The position numbers and the translations under genes were made by a program. A DNA stretch of 64,000 bases, from NCBI RefSeq assembly GCF_027797465.1, contig NZ_CP115608.1:434001-498000 (forward strand), in the 5' to 3' direction. The notes under the pieces are model-generated. The model searched no databases. It saw only the letters and a program-made list of their open reading frames with translations, and was not told the DNA's origin. This DNA comes from Campylobacter sp. CN_NE2 (GTDB lineage Bacteria; Campylobacterota; Campylobacteria; Campylobacterales; Campylobacteraceae). Positions 45,757 to 56,404 of the stretch are shown here, in pieces (positions within the stretch are counted from its first letter, which is position 1; each line of letters begins with the position of its first letter).

Positions 45757-47370
45757 CTATCTATTTGCCGAAGCTAAATCATCAAAAATATAACTTTTAT
45801 AGGCTTTTGAAAGATTTTTATCAGCGCAATCATCAATCCCGTCGCAAAATTTTCTCATAGCAAAATTTGCTTTAAAAAACTCATCAGGCGAAATCTGCAT
45901 AAGTTCTAGCAAAACACCACCCATAAGCCCAAGCTCACTCAAATTTGGATTTTCAATTTTTTTAATACCTTTTGAACCACGAACAACAAAATTTGTTATT
46001 TCAAAAGGCTTTTTATGGTCGTAAATAAAATCATTTTCTTTTAAGCCCAAAACGCCTTGATGATCACCAAAATATGCAAAAACATACTCTTTTTCGTTAC
46101 TAGCTAAAAACTTATCCAAGCTCTCAATAGCATCATTTAAAGCAGATTGACGCTCATAATAATCGCTTATTTGTAAAGCTGTTTTTTCATCATAGAATTT
46201 ATCAAGGTTAAATTTGATTGATTTTGCCCTGTTGTAAGGTCCGTGTTCGTTCATGCTCAAAACATAGATAAAAATCGGCTCATCGTATTTTTCAAAAAGT
46301 TTTTTAACCAAATTCGCCATATCGGTGCTTGAAATATGCCATAAATTCGACTTTTTATCGCCATAGCCTAAATCAAACGGGTGATATTGTTCGTCAAATC
46401 CTAAAAATTTATACGCTTCGCCTGCATTGTAATTTCCCGGCACAAAAGGGTTTAAAACTATGGTTTTGTAGCCGTTTTGCTTCAAAATTTTTGGCAAAGA
46501 AAACTTTGTATGCTCTGCTACGCTATGAAAAAGTAGCGATGAATAAACTCCAAAATCATCAGGACTTAATCCGCTTAGAACTTCAAATTCACTCTTATAT
46601 GTCCCACCGCCGTAAGTATGAACTCTAACGAGCGAATTAAATTTGGTATTTTGCGAATTTTCAAACATAGAAAGCTTTGGCAAATTTCCTTTAAATAACG
46701 AAGCGTCCATCGTGCTTTCGCTAAGCCACAAAACCAAATTTGGTTTTAAATTTGAAGTTTCGTAACTTTGAATTTGCCCTACTTTTTCTTTAAAATATTC
46801 GAATTTATTACCAAAATTTGGGCTTTTATAGGCGATTGCACCAAGCGACATAGAAAAATTGAAAAATTTATCTTTAAGTTCAGGAAAAGTCGCTAACCAA
46901 GAATTTTTGATTCTCTCGTTTGAGATTAAATTTTGATGCATTATACAAAGTAAAACCAAGACAATAAGGCTAAAAATCCTACTTTTTAATCCAAATTTTT
47001 TAAATTTCGCATAACCAAAAATAGCAAATAAAAGCAAAAATAAAAAAGCTAAAACTACAAAAATAAGTTCTTTGTATTGCAAAATCGTATCCCAATTTTC
47101 TACCTTAGAAAATAAAACAAAATCGCTTAAAAAAAGTGGTCTTTTGTAATAGTGCATAAAAATTCGGCTAAGAAAAAAGAGTGAAACCAATATAATACCG
47201 GCAAAATTCACGCTTTTTAAAACTTTGCCGCTTAAAACGAACATAGCCAAAAATAGTATCAAAAATTGCAATGCGCCAAACATTATGCCGTAATTTGTTC
47301 GCTGGTTAATGATAAAAATAGCACAAAGCAAAATAAAAATAAAGGTAACAAAATAAGATATTTTTTTCAT
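45757..47370 (-). CDS. LTA-synthase-type (sulfatase fold) membrane enzyme
   Basis: 537 residues: five N-terminal membrane helices (about 5-147) followed by a periplasmic alkaline-phosphatase-like domain. GGGTYKSEFEVLSGLSP near residue 250 has the nucleophile Thr, MNEHGPYN and YFGDHQG supply metal ligands, and LWLSESTMD is the first metal site. Relatives move phosphoglycerol or phosphoethanolamine to glycans or lipids; the acceptor is unknown. It lies between the permease and secA. AAAGG precedes the ATG. Confidence 0.85.
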   Translation of the reverse strand: MKKISYFVTFIFILLCAIFIINQRTNYGIMFGALQFLILFLAMFVLSGKVLKSVNFAGIILVSLFFLSRIFMHYYKRPLFLSDFVLFSKVENWDTILQYKELIFVVLAFLFLLLFAIFGYAKFKKFGLKSRIFSLIVLVLLCIMHQNLISNERIKNSWLATFPELKDKFFNFSMSLGAIAYKSPNFGNKFEYFKEKVGQIQSYETSNLKPNLVLWLSESTMDASLFKGNLPKLSMFENSQNTKFNSLVRVHTYGGGTYKSEFEVLSGLSPDDFGVYSSLLFHSVAEHTKFSLPKILKQNGYKTIVLNPFVPGNYNAGEAYKFLGFDEQYHPFDLGYGDKKSNLWHISSTDMANLVKKLFEKYDEPIFIYVLSMNEHGPYNRAKSIKFNLDKFYDEKTALQISDYYERQSALNDAIESLDKFLASNEKEYVFAYFGDHQGVLGLKENDFIYDHKKPFEITNFVVRGSKGIKKIENPNLSELGLMGGVLLELMQISPDEFFKANFAMRKFCDGIDDCADKNLSKAYKSYIFDDLASANR

Positions 47371-47409
47371 TTGTAACCTTTATTTCAGAAATTTATTTTA
47401 CGCAAAATT

Positions 47410-50037
47410 TTACGCATTTTGTGCAAAAACGCCTTTTTTAGGGCCACCTTTGCCGCAGCAGTCTTTATATTTTTTACCGCTTCCACAAGGGCAAGGCTCA
47501 TTTCGACCTACTTTTTTTTGCCTTGGCGTATTATTTAGCTCCGAATTTTCGCCTAAATTTTGTCTCATTGAGGCTGCTTGGGCTGCTGCTTGTCTAGCCA
47601 TTTGCTCTTCGTAGGCTTTTTGCTCGGCTTGTATTTCTTCTTGTGTTTTAAATCTTATAGCATGAAGCGTTCGCACACTATCAGATTTTAACCGCATTAC
47701 AAGTTCCATAAAAAGATTGTAGCTCTCTTTTTTATACTCGGTTAGCGGATCTTTGTGATTATACCCGCGCAAACCGATACCTGTTTTTAAAATATCCATT
47801 TGATACAAATGCTCTCGCCAGTCGCGATCTACGATTTGCAAATAAAGCATTTTTTCGATATTTTTTCGTTGTTCTGGATCAATTTGCGACATTTTTTCTT
47901 CATAGGATTTTTCAAGTGTTTCTAAAATCGCACCTTTTAACTCTTTATAGTCAGTCGCTTTTTTTAGATCTTCAAGGCTGATTTCTTCGGTTGTTTCGTT
48001 CATAACCTTTGTCGCAACTGCTTCATAGTCAAATCTTTCTTGCGAATCTCCATCAAAAATTTCAAGCTCATCGAGCAAATTTGCGATATAATCATCTCTA
48101 TTTGAAAGAATTTTCTCTTTTAAATCAAATTCTTTATCTAAAAGCTCGTTTCTATATTTATAAACGGTTTTTCTTTGTTCGTTTGCGACATCATCGTATT
48201 CTAAGATATGTTTTCTAGCTTCAAAATGCAAACTCTCGACTTTCTTTTGCGCATTTTCAACAGCCCTTGTAACCATTTTTGATTCGATACTATCGCCGTG
48301 TTTAAGCCCAAGCCTATCCATGATATTTTTGATTTTGTCGCTACCAAAAATTCGAAGCAAATTATCTTCTAAACTTAGGAAAAATCTACTCTCGCCCGGA
48401 TCGCCTTGACGACCTGAACGACCACGGAGCTGATTATCTATTCGCCTACTTTCGTGGCGTTCGGTACCTAAAATATACAAACCGCCCAAATTTCGCACTT
48501 CATCGTCTATGCGAATATCAACGCCCCGTCCTGCCATATTTGTTGCGATCGTTACTGCGCCTTTTGCACCGGCTTCTGCGATGATTTGCGCCTCTTTTTC
48601 GTGGTTTTTAGCATTTAGCACGGAGTGCGGAATTTTCTCTTTTACCAAAAGACTATGCAGTTTTTCGCTCTTTTCGATACTTGCAGTTCCCACAAGCACA
48701 GGCTGACCTTTTTCGTGCAATCTTTTTATTTCATTTATCACGGCTTCAAATTTTTCATCTTCTGTTTTATAAATCAAATCGTTTTGATCTTTGCGAATAA
48801 CAGGCACATTTGTAGGGATCGAAACAACTTCAAGTTTGTAAATTTGAGAAAATTCAGTCGCTTCTGTTTGAGCAGTTCCTGTCATACCGGCTAGTTTTTC
48901 ATAAAGTCTAAAATAGTTTTGAAATGTAATATCGGCTAGGGTTTGGCTCTCTTCTTTTATTTCAACGCCTTCTTTGGCTTCGAGCGCTTGGTGCAAACCT
49001 TCGCTAAAACGGCGTCCTTCGCTTAATCTACCTGTAAATTCATCGACGATTACGATTTCGCCGTCTCTAACAACATAATGCACATCTTTTTCAAAAAGAT
49101 AATTTGCCTTTAAAGCCTGATCTAAATAGTGGCTCAAAACGGCATTTTCAAGGCTATAAAGGTTATCTACGCCAAAAAGCTTTTCCGCTTTTGAAATTCC
49201 GCTTTCGGTTGGTAAGATTGTTCTATTTTTTTCATCTACGACAAAATCGCCAGTTGGTTTTTCTTTTGGATCAAGCGGTGCTTCGCCACGGACTAGCTGT
49301 TTTGCAACTTCGTTTGCTTTGATATAGCCATCAAGTGTGCGATTGGTTGGACCTGAGATTATAAGCGGTGTTCTAGCTTCGTCAATCAAAATGCTATCGA
49401 CTTCATCGACGATAACGAAATTATGTCCCCTTTGAACCTTATCTTCGCTGCTAAATTTCATATTATCACGCAGATAATCAAAGCCGTATTCGTTATTTGT
49501 GCCGTAAGTTATATCGCAGTTATAAGCCTCTTTGCGTTTTGTATCGTCGTATTCGCCGCCTACGATAACGCCGACACTAAGACCTAAAAAGTTATACAAA
49601 ACGCCCATTTGCTCGGCGTCTCTTTTTGCCAAATAGTCATTTACGGTTACGACATGAACGCCCTTGCCTGTCATCGCATTTAGCACAACAGGAAGCGTTG
49701 CAACAAGCGTTTTTCCTTCGCCGGTTTTCATTTCTGCGATATTTCCGTCGTGCAAAACCATACCGCCTATTAGCTGAACATCGAAGTGGCGAAGTCCTAA
49801 ACTTCGCTTTGAAGCTTCACGCACGATAGCAAAAACATCGTATAAAATTTCATCTATTGAAATTTCTTCTGCTTGGACTTTTGCCTTAAATTCATTAAAA
49901 ACTCCGCGAAGCTCGTCATCGCTCATTTTTTCATATTTTGGTTCAAGTTTATTTATTTGTAAAGCTCTTGTGGCATATCGTTTAACAACTCTATCATTTT
50001 GTGTGCCAAAAATTCCACGCATAACTGATTTAATCAT
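47410..50037 (-). CDS. secA: Preprotein translocase ATPase SecA
   Basis: Motor ATPase of the Sec pathway, cytoplasm/inner membrane. 875 residues. Motif I is [15 protein letters not shown] near residue 102, the [15 protein letters not shown] (DEAD-type) motif II near 215, and [12 protein letters not shown] in the second motor. The C-terminal zinc-binding tail [17 protein letters not shown] is present. ATG at 50037 with AAGG 10-13 bases upstream. Confidence 0.98.
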   Translation of the reverse strand: MIKSVMRGIFGTQNDRVVKRYATRALQINKLEPKYEKMSDDELRGVFNEFKAKVQAEEISIDEILYDVFAIVREASKRSLGLRHFDVQLIGGMVLHDGNIAEMKTGEGKTLVATLPVVLNAMTGKGVHVVTVNDYLAKRDAEQMGVLYNFLGLSVGVIVGGEYDDTKRKEAYNCDITYGTNNEYGFDYLRDNMKFSSEDKVQRGHNFVIVDEVDSILIDEARTPLIISGPTNRTLDGYIKANEVAKQLVRGEAPLDPKEKPTGDFVVDEKNRTILPTESGISKAEKLFGVDNLYSLENAVLSHYLDQALKANYLFEKDVHYVVRDGEIVIVDEFTGRLSEGRRFSEGLHQALEAKEGVEIKEESQTLADITFQNYFRLYEKLAGMTGTAQTEATEFSQIYKLEVVSIPTNVPVIRKDQNDLIYKTEDEKFEAVINEIKRLHEKGQPVLVGTASIEKSEKLHSLLVKEKIPHSVLNAKNHEKEAQIIAEAGAKGAVTIATNMAGRGVDIRIDDEVRNLGGLYILGTERHESRRIDNQLRGRSGRQGDPGESRFFLSLEDNLLRIFGSDKIKNIMDRLGLKHGDSIESKMVTRAVENAQKKVESLHFEARKHILEYDDVANEQRKTVYKYRNELLDKEFDLKEKILSNRDDYIANLLDELEIFDGDSQERFDYEAVATKVMNETTEEISLEDLKKATDYKELKGAILETLEKSYEEKMSQIDPEQRKNIEKMLYLQIVDRDWREHLYQMDILKTGIGLRGYNHKDPLTEYKKESYNLFMELVMRLKSDSVRTLHAIRFKTQEEIQAEQKAYEEQMARQAAAQAASMRQNLGENSELNNTPRQKKVGRNEPCPCGSGKKYKDCCGKGGPKKGVFAQNA

Positions 50038-50121
50038 AATTCACCTTGTATTGTAAAAATTTAACTTGGTATTTTAACACAATTTTATTTTTTATTTAAT
50101 TAAATACTCACAAAAAATGGC

Positions 50122-50127
50122 TATAAT
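50122..50127 (+). promoter_or_regulatory. Likely extended -10 of lolA
   Basis: TATAAT in ATGGCTATAATATG, 32 bases before the lolA ATG. It is in the 121-base gap divergent from secA. Confidence 0.65.
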
Positions 50128-50158
50128 ATGCAAAATTTTCAAATTTAAAGGAGATAAA

Positions 50159-50671
50159 ATGAAAAAATTTATCCTATCTTTATCGATTTTAGCAAGTTTT
50201 ATCGTGGCAAATCCGCTTGAATTTAAAACGCTTAGCTCAAATTTCAAACAAAGCGTAACAAGCGAAGAAGCCAAAATCGAATACGCAGGAAACTTTATCG
50301 CCACAAGAACCAATGCTTTTTGGCATTACGAAAGCCCAAATTTAAAGGATATTTATTTTAGTTTTGATCGCGTTGTCGTTATCGAGCCGGACCTTGAACA
50401 AGCCATAATCACAACGATAAAAAACACGCCAAATTTAACCGAAATTTTGGCAAATGCAAAGCCAAATAAAAATGGAATTTATGAAGCTAAATTTGATGAT
50501 GTAACCTATCAGATCGAGCTAAAAAACGAGCTTCCGCACACGATAAAATACACAGACAAACTAGATAACAAAGTCGAAATCACGCTTTCTGGGACACAAA
50601 AAGATCAAAAAGTAAATGAAGCTTTATTGATCCCTGAAATTCCACAAAATTTTGACATAATTTCGCAGTAA
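50159..50671 (+). CDS. lolA: Periplasmic lipoprotein carrier LolA
   Basis: Ferries lipoproteins from the inner-membrane release complex to the outer membrane. Start at the ATG at 50159 (MKKFILSLSILASFIVA signal peptide) with AAAGGAG upstream; the frame from 50117 is not used. 170 residues. FKQSVTSEEAKIEYAGNFIA and RTNAFWHYESPN fit the LolA beta-sheet with its hydrophobic lining. Divergent from secA and near the LolC/E-like permease, as in C. jejuni. Confidence 0.85.
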   Translation: MKKFILSLSILASFIVANPLEFKTLSSNFKQSVTSEEAKIEYAGNFIATRTNAFWHYESPNLKDIYFSFDRVVVIEPDLEQAIITTIKNTPNLTEILANAKPNKNGIYEAKFDDVTYQIELKNELPHTIKYTDKLDNKVEITLSGTQKDQKVNEALLIPEIPQNFDIISQ

Positions 50672-50687
50672 ATTTTTTAAAATATTT

Positions 50688-50708
50688 GGAGAGATTTAAA
50701 ATCTCTCC
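50688..50708. terminator. Hairpin between lolA and gatB ends
   Basis: GGAGAGATT and AATCTCTCC form a 9-bp stem with a 3-base loop between convergent genes. The flanks are A-rich on plus and mixed on minus, so the terminator call rests on position and stem. Confidence 0.55.
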
Positions 50709-50725
50709 AAAAAATTCTTAAAATT

Positions 50726-52144
50726 TTATAATTTCGCTTTTAAAAGCTCATTAACCTTGCTAGGATTAAATGCTCCCTTGCCTTCCTTCATAACCTGCCC
50801 TACAAAAAAGCCAAAAAGCTTATCTTTTCCGCTTTTATATTCTGCGACTTTGTCCGCGTTTGCGCTTAAAACTGCGTCTATTATAGCGATTATCGCGCCG
50901 TCATCGTTAACTTGTTTTAAGCCAAGTTTTTCGATAACACTATCGACACTTTCATCATTTTCCATCAAGAAATCAAGCACATCTTTTGCCGCTTTTTGAC
51001 TGATTGTGCCGTCGCTAATTCGCCCCAAAAGAGAAATCATTTTTTTGCTATCAACAGGGCTATTTTCGATAGTCATACCGTTTTTAAGACGAGCCGGAAG
51101 CTCCACACTCAACCAAGTAACGCAAAGTTTTGGCTCTAATCCTGCATTTATCAAATCTTCAAAATATTTTGCATTTTCATAGGTTGAAATGATAACTTCT
51201 GCATCTTTTGGTTTAATGCCAAGTTTCTCGACATAGCGAATTTTCTTTTCATCAGGCAGTTCTGGGATTTGCTTTCCCTGTTTCATCATATCATCGTCTA
51301 TGATAACCGTTAGCAAGTCAGGATCAGGGAAATAGCGATATTCTGCACTATCTTCCTTGCTTCTCATTGATTTGGTTGCAAATTTATTCGTATCAAAAAG
51401 TCTAGTTTCTTGATAAACTAACTCGTCGTATTTGCCGTCTTCCCAAGCTGAAATTTGACGATTTACTTCATATTCTATGGCTTTTTGGATAAATTTAAAT
51501 GAATTTAAATTCTTAATTTCAACGCGAGTGTAGAGTTTATCATCACCTTTTGGGCGAATACTAACATTTACATCGCAGCGAAAAGATCCTTCTTGCATGT
51601 TTGCGTCGCTGATGTTTAAAAAGCGTAAAATCGAGTGCAGTTTTTTTAAGTAAGCCACAGCTTCATCGCTAGAACGCATATCGGGCTCACTTACGATTTC
51701 AAGTAACGGCGTTCCTGTGCGGTTTAGATCAACCAAACTTCGTCCGTCTTCGTGGCTGTTTTTGCCTGCGTCTTCTTCTAAATGCGCTCTTGTGATACCT
51801 ATGCGTTTTTCATTTCCGTCGATATTGATAAAAAGTTCGCCGTTTTCTACAATCGGCACGGTAAATTGCGAAATTTGATATGCTTTTGGCAAATCAGGGT
51901 AGAAATAGTTTTTTCTATCAAAAACACTTTTTTCATTTATGGTCGCATTTATGGCTGTGCCAAAGCTAATGGCTTTAATAACTGCTTCTTTATTTAGCAC
52001 AGGCAAAGCTCCCGGCAGTGCTAGACAAGTCGGACAAACATTTGTATTTGGCTTTTCGCCAAAGCTAGTAGCACACGAACAAAAAATCTTAGTTTTAGTA
52101 TTTAACTGACAATGAACTTCTAAACCGATTATAGTTTCAAACAT
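50726..52144 (-). CDS. gatB: Glutamyl/aspartyl-tRNA amidotransferase subunit B
   Basis: Part of GatCAB, which converts Glu-tRNA-Gln and Asp-tRNA-Asn to the amide forms. 472 residues. [20 protein letters not shown] at the start, [12 protein letters not shown]-type substrate loop, THLEEDAGK-like motif ([14 protein letters not shown]), and the YqeY-like C-terminal domain ([12 protein letters not shown]..., [13 protein letters not shown]). Zinc-site Cys CSC...CPTC are present. Same slot as C. jejuni Cj1197c. Confidence 0.97.
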   Translation of the reverse strand: MFETIIGLEVHCQLNTKTKIFCSCATSFGEKPNTNVCPTCLALPGALPVLNKEAVIKAISFGTAINATINEKSVFDRKNYFYPDLPKAYQISQFTVPIVENGELFINIDGNEKRIGITRAHLEEDAGKNSHEDGRSLVDLNRTGTPLLEIVSEPDMRSSDEAVAYLKKLHSILRFLNISDANMQEGSFRCDVNVSIRPKGDDKLYTRVEIKNLNSFKFIQKAIEYEVNRQISAWEDGKYDELVYQETRLFDTNKFATKSMRSKEDSAEYRYFPDPDLLTVIIDDDMMKQGKQIPELPDEKKIRYVEKLGIKPKDAEVIISTYENAKYFEDLINAGLEPKLCVTWLSVELPARLKNGMTIENSPVDSKKMISLLGRISDGTISQKAAKDVLDFLMENDESVDSVIEKLGLKQVNDDGAIIAIIDAVLSANADKVAEYKSGKDKLFGFFVGQVMKEGKGAFNPSKVNELLKAKL

Positions 52145-52196
52145 AACGAACCTTTTTCAAAAATTTTTGCGACATTTTACAACTTTTTGCCTAAAT

Positions 52197-52427
52197 TTAC
52201 TCTTCCCACTCGGAACTTTCATCTTTGTGTTTTAAATCAAAAACATCGATTATAAGCGATAAAATCACTATTAAAACAATGCCAGGAAGCGTGCAAGCAA
52301 AGAGAAATTTAAGTCCAAAAGGTAAAAAATGCATAAAAAAATAAAATGCACCGAGAAAGAAAATCCCCCACGATGCACCTAATATAAAATAAAGAAAATT
52401 TCTTTTAAATTTGAGATTAATGCTCAT
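52197..52427 (-). CDS. Small two-helix membrane protein beside atpB
   Basis: 76 residues with two membrane helices (about 10-30 and 38-60) and an acidic C-terminus. It overlaps atpB by 11 bases. C. jejuni has a similar small protein, Cj1203c, next to atpB. No known function; an AtpI-like role is a guess by position. Confidence 0.75.
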   Translation of the reverse strand: MSINLKFKRNFLYFILGASWGIFFLGAFYFFMHFLPFGLKFLFACTLPGIVLIVILSLIIDVFDLKHKDESSEWEE

Positions 52428-53100
52428 CTATCACAACAGCACCCGCTAGATAAACATAGCTTAAAACCATGAAAATAAAAGACTGCAAAATCGCCATAAA
52501 TGTTAGCAATGCTAACGGAACCATTGGTATAAAAGCAGGAACCAAAGAAAGCATAACTAATAGAAATAAATCATCGCCCTTGATATTTCCAAAAAGTCGG
52601 AAAGAAAGCGAAATAATGCGTGAAAAATGAGAGATGATTTCAACAACAAACATTAACGGAGCCAAAACCGCAACAGGCCCCATGAAGTGTTTTAGATATT
52701 TTACGATTCCGTTTTTGCGAATACCTTCAAAATGATAATAAACAAACACACAAAGCGCCAAAGCAAGGGTTAAATTTAGGCTTGAAGTCGGAGATTCAAA
52801 ACCAGGAATTATACCCATAACATTTCCCACAAATACAAGCAGACCGATAGTTGCGATTAACGGCAAATATTTTCTAGCTAGTTCTTCATTTCCCATTGTA
52901 TCCTTTCCCATATTCAAAACACCGCCAAGATAAGCTTCGGTTACATTTTGGATACCGCGTGGAACAAGCTGCATAGATCTAGTCGAAAAATACGCAATCG
53001 CTATGATAATCGCCACAGCCAACAATAGGTGAAAAATGTAGATAAAAGTGTGATTGTAAGTAAATAAACTACCCGCAAAAAGAAACATATCTTTTAACAT
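52417..53100 (-). CDS. atpB: F0F1 ATP synthase subunit a
   Basis: Proton channel subunit of the ATP synthase, 227 residues, about six helices. [20 protein letters not shown] and [20 protein letters not shown] near residue 160 hold the conserved Arg. The other synthase genes are not here, which is normal for Campylobacter, where atpB is separate from the main cluster. Confidence 0.96.
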   Translation of the reverse strand: MLKDMFLFAGSLFTYNHTFIYIFHLLLAVAIIIAIAYFSTRSMQLVPRGIQNVTEAYLGGVLNMGKDTMGNEELARKYLPLIATIGLLVFVGNVMGIIPGFESPTSSLNLTLALALCVFVYYHFEGIRKNGIVKYLKHFMGPVAVLAPLMFVVEIISHFSRIISLSFRLFGNIKGDDLFLLVMLSLVPAFIPMVPLALLTFMAILQSFIFMVLSYVYLAGAVVIDEH

Positions 53101-53207
53101 AAAAAGCCTTTAAAAGTAAAAAATTCAGCTGTTATTCTATCTTTTATTTGATTAAATTTCATTTAAAAATTTGATAAATTTGCGATTTCTTTATGCAATT
53201 AGACATG

Positions 53208-53236
53208 CAAACATTCAGAAAAAATCCGAATGTTTG
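53208..53236. terminator. Hairpin between kefB and atpB
   Basis: CAAACATTC and GAATGTTTG form a 9-bp stem (11 with wobble) and an 11-base loop, in the 194-base gap downstream of kefB on the minus strand. No clear T-run. Rest of the gap shows no gene. Confidence 0.5.
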
Positions 53237-53294
53237 TATAAATTTAATTATTTAAAGGCGTATTTGTTCTATTTAAGAAAAAAATTTAGCAAAT

Positions 53295-54935
53295 TTAAAT
53301 TTTACTCATTCTACTTTGCAAAGCTTCGTTTATAAGGGCGTTTGCAACTGCTCGTTCTTCTTTTATAAAGACAAAATTTTCGCCAAATTCACCCACAAGC
53401 TCTTTTTTTCTGCCAATTCCTGTGTAACGAATTATGACATCAGCTTTTAAATTCATAGAATTTATCATTTTTGCCACGAGTTCCAACTTTTGTTCGTTTG
53501 AAATGGTTAAAATTATCGCACTTGCTTCTTTTACATTTAACGCATCAAGCGTTGATTTTTGTGTTAAATTTCCAAAATAAATTTTCTCTCCCCTACTCTG
53601 TCCTAAATGCACAAGTTCGACATCGCTATCGATGACGGCATATTCTAATCCGCCACTTTGCAATCTTCGCACAACTTCTTGTCCTATGCGTCCGTATCCT
53701 GCAACTATGATATGGTTTTTTAAATTTGATAAATCAAAACCAATATCTTCATCAAGCCCTTCAACTTCGCTTTCTATGCGATTTGCTAGGCGGCTTAAAT
53801 TTTTTAGTATAAACGGCGTTAAAATCATAGTTACAACTACGACGGTGATTAAAATTTGCCCAAGTTCGCCAGAAATCATCTTTCTTGAAATCAAAATCGC
53901 AAAAATCGCTAATGCAAATTCGCCGATTTGACAAATCGAAAGTGCCGCTTTTAAGGCAACTCGCTTTTTACTAGCCAAAATCAAAATCGCATAAACAACG
54001 CCTGTTTTTATTGCCATTGTAAGCACGATTAAAACCAAAATCATACCGTAATGATTTAAAATAGTGTCGAAATTTATCTGCATACCGATTGTGATAAAAA
54101 ATAGACCTAGTAAAATATCCCTAAATGGGATAAGATCGGCTTCCATTTGGTGCTTGTATTCGGTTTCTGCAATAAGCATTCCTGCGATAAATGCGCCCAA
54201 AGTGTAAGAAAACCCAAAAATATGAGCTAAAAAACTAGCACCTACAACGATAAATAAAATTGTAGCTATAAATGTCTCTTTTGATTCGGTTTTAACGACA
54301 AAATAAAGGACTTTGTTAAAGACAAATTTTCCCAAAACAAAAAGTAAAAGCAAAACGATAGTTGCACTTACGGCAGTTTTAAAAATGAGTGAATTTACAG
54401 GCGTATTATCAGCACTTGCAAAAATATCAATCATAAGCAAAATAGGAATTACAGCTAAATCCTGAAAAAGCAAAATTCCAAGAGCTTTTCTGCCGTAATT
54501 TTGATTTATATCTTTTGTATCGTTTAGTATTTTTAACACAATCGCGGTCGATGAAAGCGCGAGTGCAAACCCCACTATAACGGCTGTTTTGATATTTATA
54601 TCAAAGAAATTTTCTATCAACATAGAAAAAACTATACCACAAGCGGACATTTGAAGAAAGCCGTTAAAAAAAACTTCCTTTTTCATACTCATTAAATGTT
54701 TAAAACTAAATTCTAACCCGATAGTAAACATCAAAAAAACTACGCCAAATTCGGCGACATGAACTATTTCTTCTGCATGAATAATCTTTGTGTGAGTGAT
54801 ATTTGCCATTTGTGAAAGGCAAATTCCGGCTATTATATAACCGATAATCGTAGGAATATCAAATGCCTTAAAAATCACATTTAAAACAACAGCCAATGCA
54901 GTAACAATAAGAAAAAGTTCGATAAAAATTTCCAT
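53295..54935 (-). CDS. kefB: Potassium/cation:proton antiporter with RCK domain (KefB type)
   Basis: 546 residues: 12-13 membrane helices of the CPA2 exchanger domain (GLEFSFKHLMSMK, ALSSTAIVLKIL, LGAFIAGMLIAETEYKHQ), then a cytoplasmic TrkA-N domain near residue 415 (IIVAGYGRIGQEVVRRL). K+ or Na+ efflux in exchange for protons; glutathione gating not shown. It is 14 bases after hspR in the same direction; C. jejuni has the same order (Cj1229-Cj1231). Confidence 0.9.
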   Translation of the reverse strand: MEIFIELFLIVTALAVVLNVIFKAFDIPTIIGYIIAGICLSQMANITHTKIIHAEEIVHVAEFGVVFLMFTIGLEFSFKHLMSMKKEVFFNGFLQMSACGIVFSMLIENFFDINIKTAVIVGFALALSSTAIVLKILNDTKDINQNYGRKALGILLFQDLAVIPILLMIDIFASADNTPVNSLIFKTAVSATIVLLLLFVLGKFVFNKVLYFVVKTESKETFIATILFIVVGASFLAHIFGFSYTLGAFIAGMLIAETEYKHQMEADLIPFRDILLGLFFITIGMQINFDTILNHYGMILVLIVLTMAIKTGVVYAILILASKKRVALKAALSICQIGEFALAIFAILISRKMISGELGQILITVVVVTMILTPFILKNLSRLANRIESEVEGLDEDIGFDLSNLKNHIIVAGYGRIGQEVVRRLQSGGLEYAVIDSDVELVHLGQSRGEKIYFGNLTQKSTLDALNVKEASAIILTISNEQKLELVAKMINSMNLKADVIIRYTGIGRKKELVGEFGENFVFIKEERAVANALINEALQSRMSKI

Positions 54936-54949
54936 ACCCTACTCTTTAT

Positions 54950-55327
54950 TTACTCTTTTTCGCTTTCAAAAAAAATCAAATCAAAACTACTTTTTCGCTT
55001 GACAAGCTGATTTTTGCGTGAATTTGATGAGTTAAATTTATCAAGCTCAGCTCTTAATTCATCGATGATTTTTTCATATTCATCAATCTTTTCTTTTAGT
55101 TGCAAAATCACATCAACTCCCGCTAAATTTACACCCAAATCCTTTGTCAAACGCAAAATCATTTTTATTCTATCAATATCTCGCTCCGAATATAGTCGCA
55201 TTTTTCCCTCTGTGCGACCGGGTTCGACTAAACCCTCTCTTTCATACTGACGAAGCGTTTGCGGGTGCAAATTTAGCACCTTTGCCACAACGCTTATAAG
55301 ATAAACAGGCTCATCATATCCTTGCAT
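54950..55327 (-). CDS. hspR: Heat-shock repressor HspR (MerR family)
   Basis: 125 residues. The MerR helix-turn-helix is at the N-terminus (YLISVVAKVLNLHPQTLRQY, then EREGLVEPGRTEGKMRLYS), followed by a coiled coil (VILQLKEKIDEYEKIIDELR). HspR binds HAIR inverted repeats and represses chaperone operons; in relatives a chaperone acts as co-repressor. It lies 10 bases after cbpA. Matching HAIR-like sites lie before cbpA and clpB, so it probably regulates itself and clpB. Confidence 0.94.
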   Translation of the reverse strand: MQGYDEPVYLISVVAKVLNLHPQTLRQYEREGLVEPGRTEGKMRLYSERDIDRIKMILRLTKDLGVNLAGVDVILQLKEKIDEYEKIIDELRAELDKFNSSNSRKNQLVKRKSSFDLIFFESEKE

Positions 55328-55337
55328 TTTAGCCTCC

Positions 55338-56228
55338 TTAAAGCTTTTCTTCTAAAATTTTTCGAACTTCACTATCAAGTTCATCGACATTTGGCAAAAC
55401 CACATTTACAACCAAATACAAATCTCCGTAAATTTTGCTTTTGCGATTTTGCACACCGTAGCCTTTTAGGCGAATTTTTTGTCCGTTTTTTGTATTTTGT
55501 GCGATTTTTATGGTTACTGGTTTTTTAAAAGTTTCTACTTCAAATTTACCGCCAAAAAGTGCAGTTTTAAGCGGAATTTCGATATTTTTATACAAATCAT
55601 CGTCTTGCCTTTTAAATTCGCTACTTTCTTCAATATTTAAACTTAAAATTATATCGCCGACATTTCCGTTTCTGCTTGAAACCCTGCCCTTGCCACGAAT
55701 TCGCAGTTTTTCGCCGTTATTTACTCCGCTTGGAATGCGAATTTTGATATTTTGATTATTTATGGAAATTTCTTTTTCTCCGCCTAAAACGGCAGTTTCA
55801 AAAGGTATGCTTAAATTTGCATTTATATCTAAATTTTCGCTACCAAAACCGCCAAAATCAAATCCGCCAAATCCGCCGCTACTGCGATAACTTCCACCAC
55901 TGCTAAAACCACCGCTAAATGCACCGCCAAAAATATTTTTTAAAATTTCGTTTAAGTCGTCCATATTTCCAGCACTTCGTGCAAAATCACCGAAATTTTG
56001 TCCGCCAAACATATTATCGCCATAAGTGTCGTATTGTTTTCGTTTATTTTCATCGCTTAAAATTTCATACGCCGCGTTTATCTCTTTAAATTTATCTTCT
56101 GCACCTGCTTCTTTATTTATATCTGGGTGATACTTTCTAGCAAGTCTGCGATAAGCTTTTTTTATCTCTTCGCTACTTGCGTCCTTTGAAACGCCCAAAG
56201 TATCGTAAAGGCTTTTATTATCAGCCAT
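55338..56228 (-). CDS. cbpA: DnaJ-family co-chaperone CbpA
   Basis: 296 residues. J domain at 1-70 with HPD ([11 protein letters not shown]). The Gly/Phe-rich linker is at about 80-130 ([20 protein letters not shown]). Two beta C-terminal domains follow, with no zinc-finger Cys repeats, which separates CbpA from DnaJ. First gene of cbpA-hspR(-kefB). RBS AAGGAAGGAAA. Confidence 0.93.
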   Translation of the reverse strand: MADNKSLYDTLGVSKDASSEEIKKAYRRLARKYHPDINKEAGAEDKFKEINAAYEILSDENKRKQYDTYGDNMFGGQNFGDFARSAGNMDDLNEILKNIFGGAFSGGFSSGGSYRSSGGFGGFDFGGFGSENLDINANLSIPFETAVLGGEKEISINNQNIKIRIPSGVNNGEKLRIRGKGRVSSRNGNVGDIILSLNIEESSEFKRQDDDLYKNIEIPLKTALFGGKFEVETFKKPVTIKIAQNTKNGQKIRLKGYGVQNRKSKIYGDLYLVVNVVLPNVDELDSEVRKILEEKL

Positions 56229-56268
56229 TTTCCTTCCTTTATTTTTGTAAATTTATTACATATATTTT

Positions 56269-56274
56269 ATCATA
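56269..56274 (-). promoter_or_regulatory. Likely -10 box of cbpA-hspR
   Basis: TATGAT on the minus strand, 40 bases before the cbpA ATG and 3 bases after the HAIR-like element, the same layout as clpB. Confidence 0.5.
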
Positions 56275-56277
56275 AAA

Positions 56278-56298
56278 GTTTAGTCTATGTCAATCAAG
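56278..56298 (-). promoter_or_regulatory. HAIR-like HspR operator upstream of cbpA-hspR
   Basis: Minus strand: CTTGATT, 7 bases, ACTAAAC. It matches CTTGAGT-N7-ACTCAAG at 6/7 and 5/7 positions with the exact spacer. Shared with clpB: ACTTGA-N8-GACTAAA. Confidence 0.65.
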
Positions 56299-56369
56299 TT
56301 TAAACTAAATTTGCTTTAAATTTGGGAAAAAAATTAGAATTCATTAAAAAAATATTTTGATAAAAAAAA

Positions 56370-56375
56370 TATAAT
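56370..56375 (+). promoter_or_regulatory. Likely -10 box of htrA
   Basis: TATAAT in AAAATATAATTTACC, 30 bases before the htrA ATG, in the divergent gap with cbpA. No -35 seen. Confidence 0.5.
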
Positions 56376-56404
56376 TTACCAAAATTTTTTATAAGGAAAA
56401 TTTA

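Noticed and set aside
47410-50037. Several open frames opposite secA, clpB and moeA
   Set aside because: They are antisense shadows of long, well-matched genes and lack start signals.
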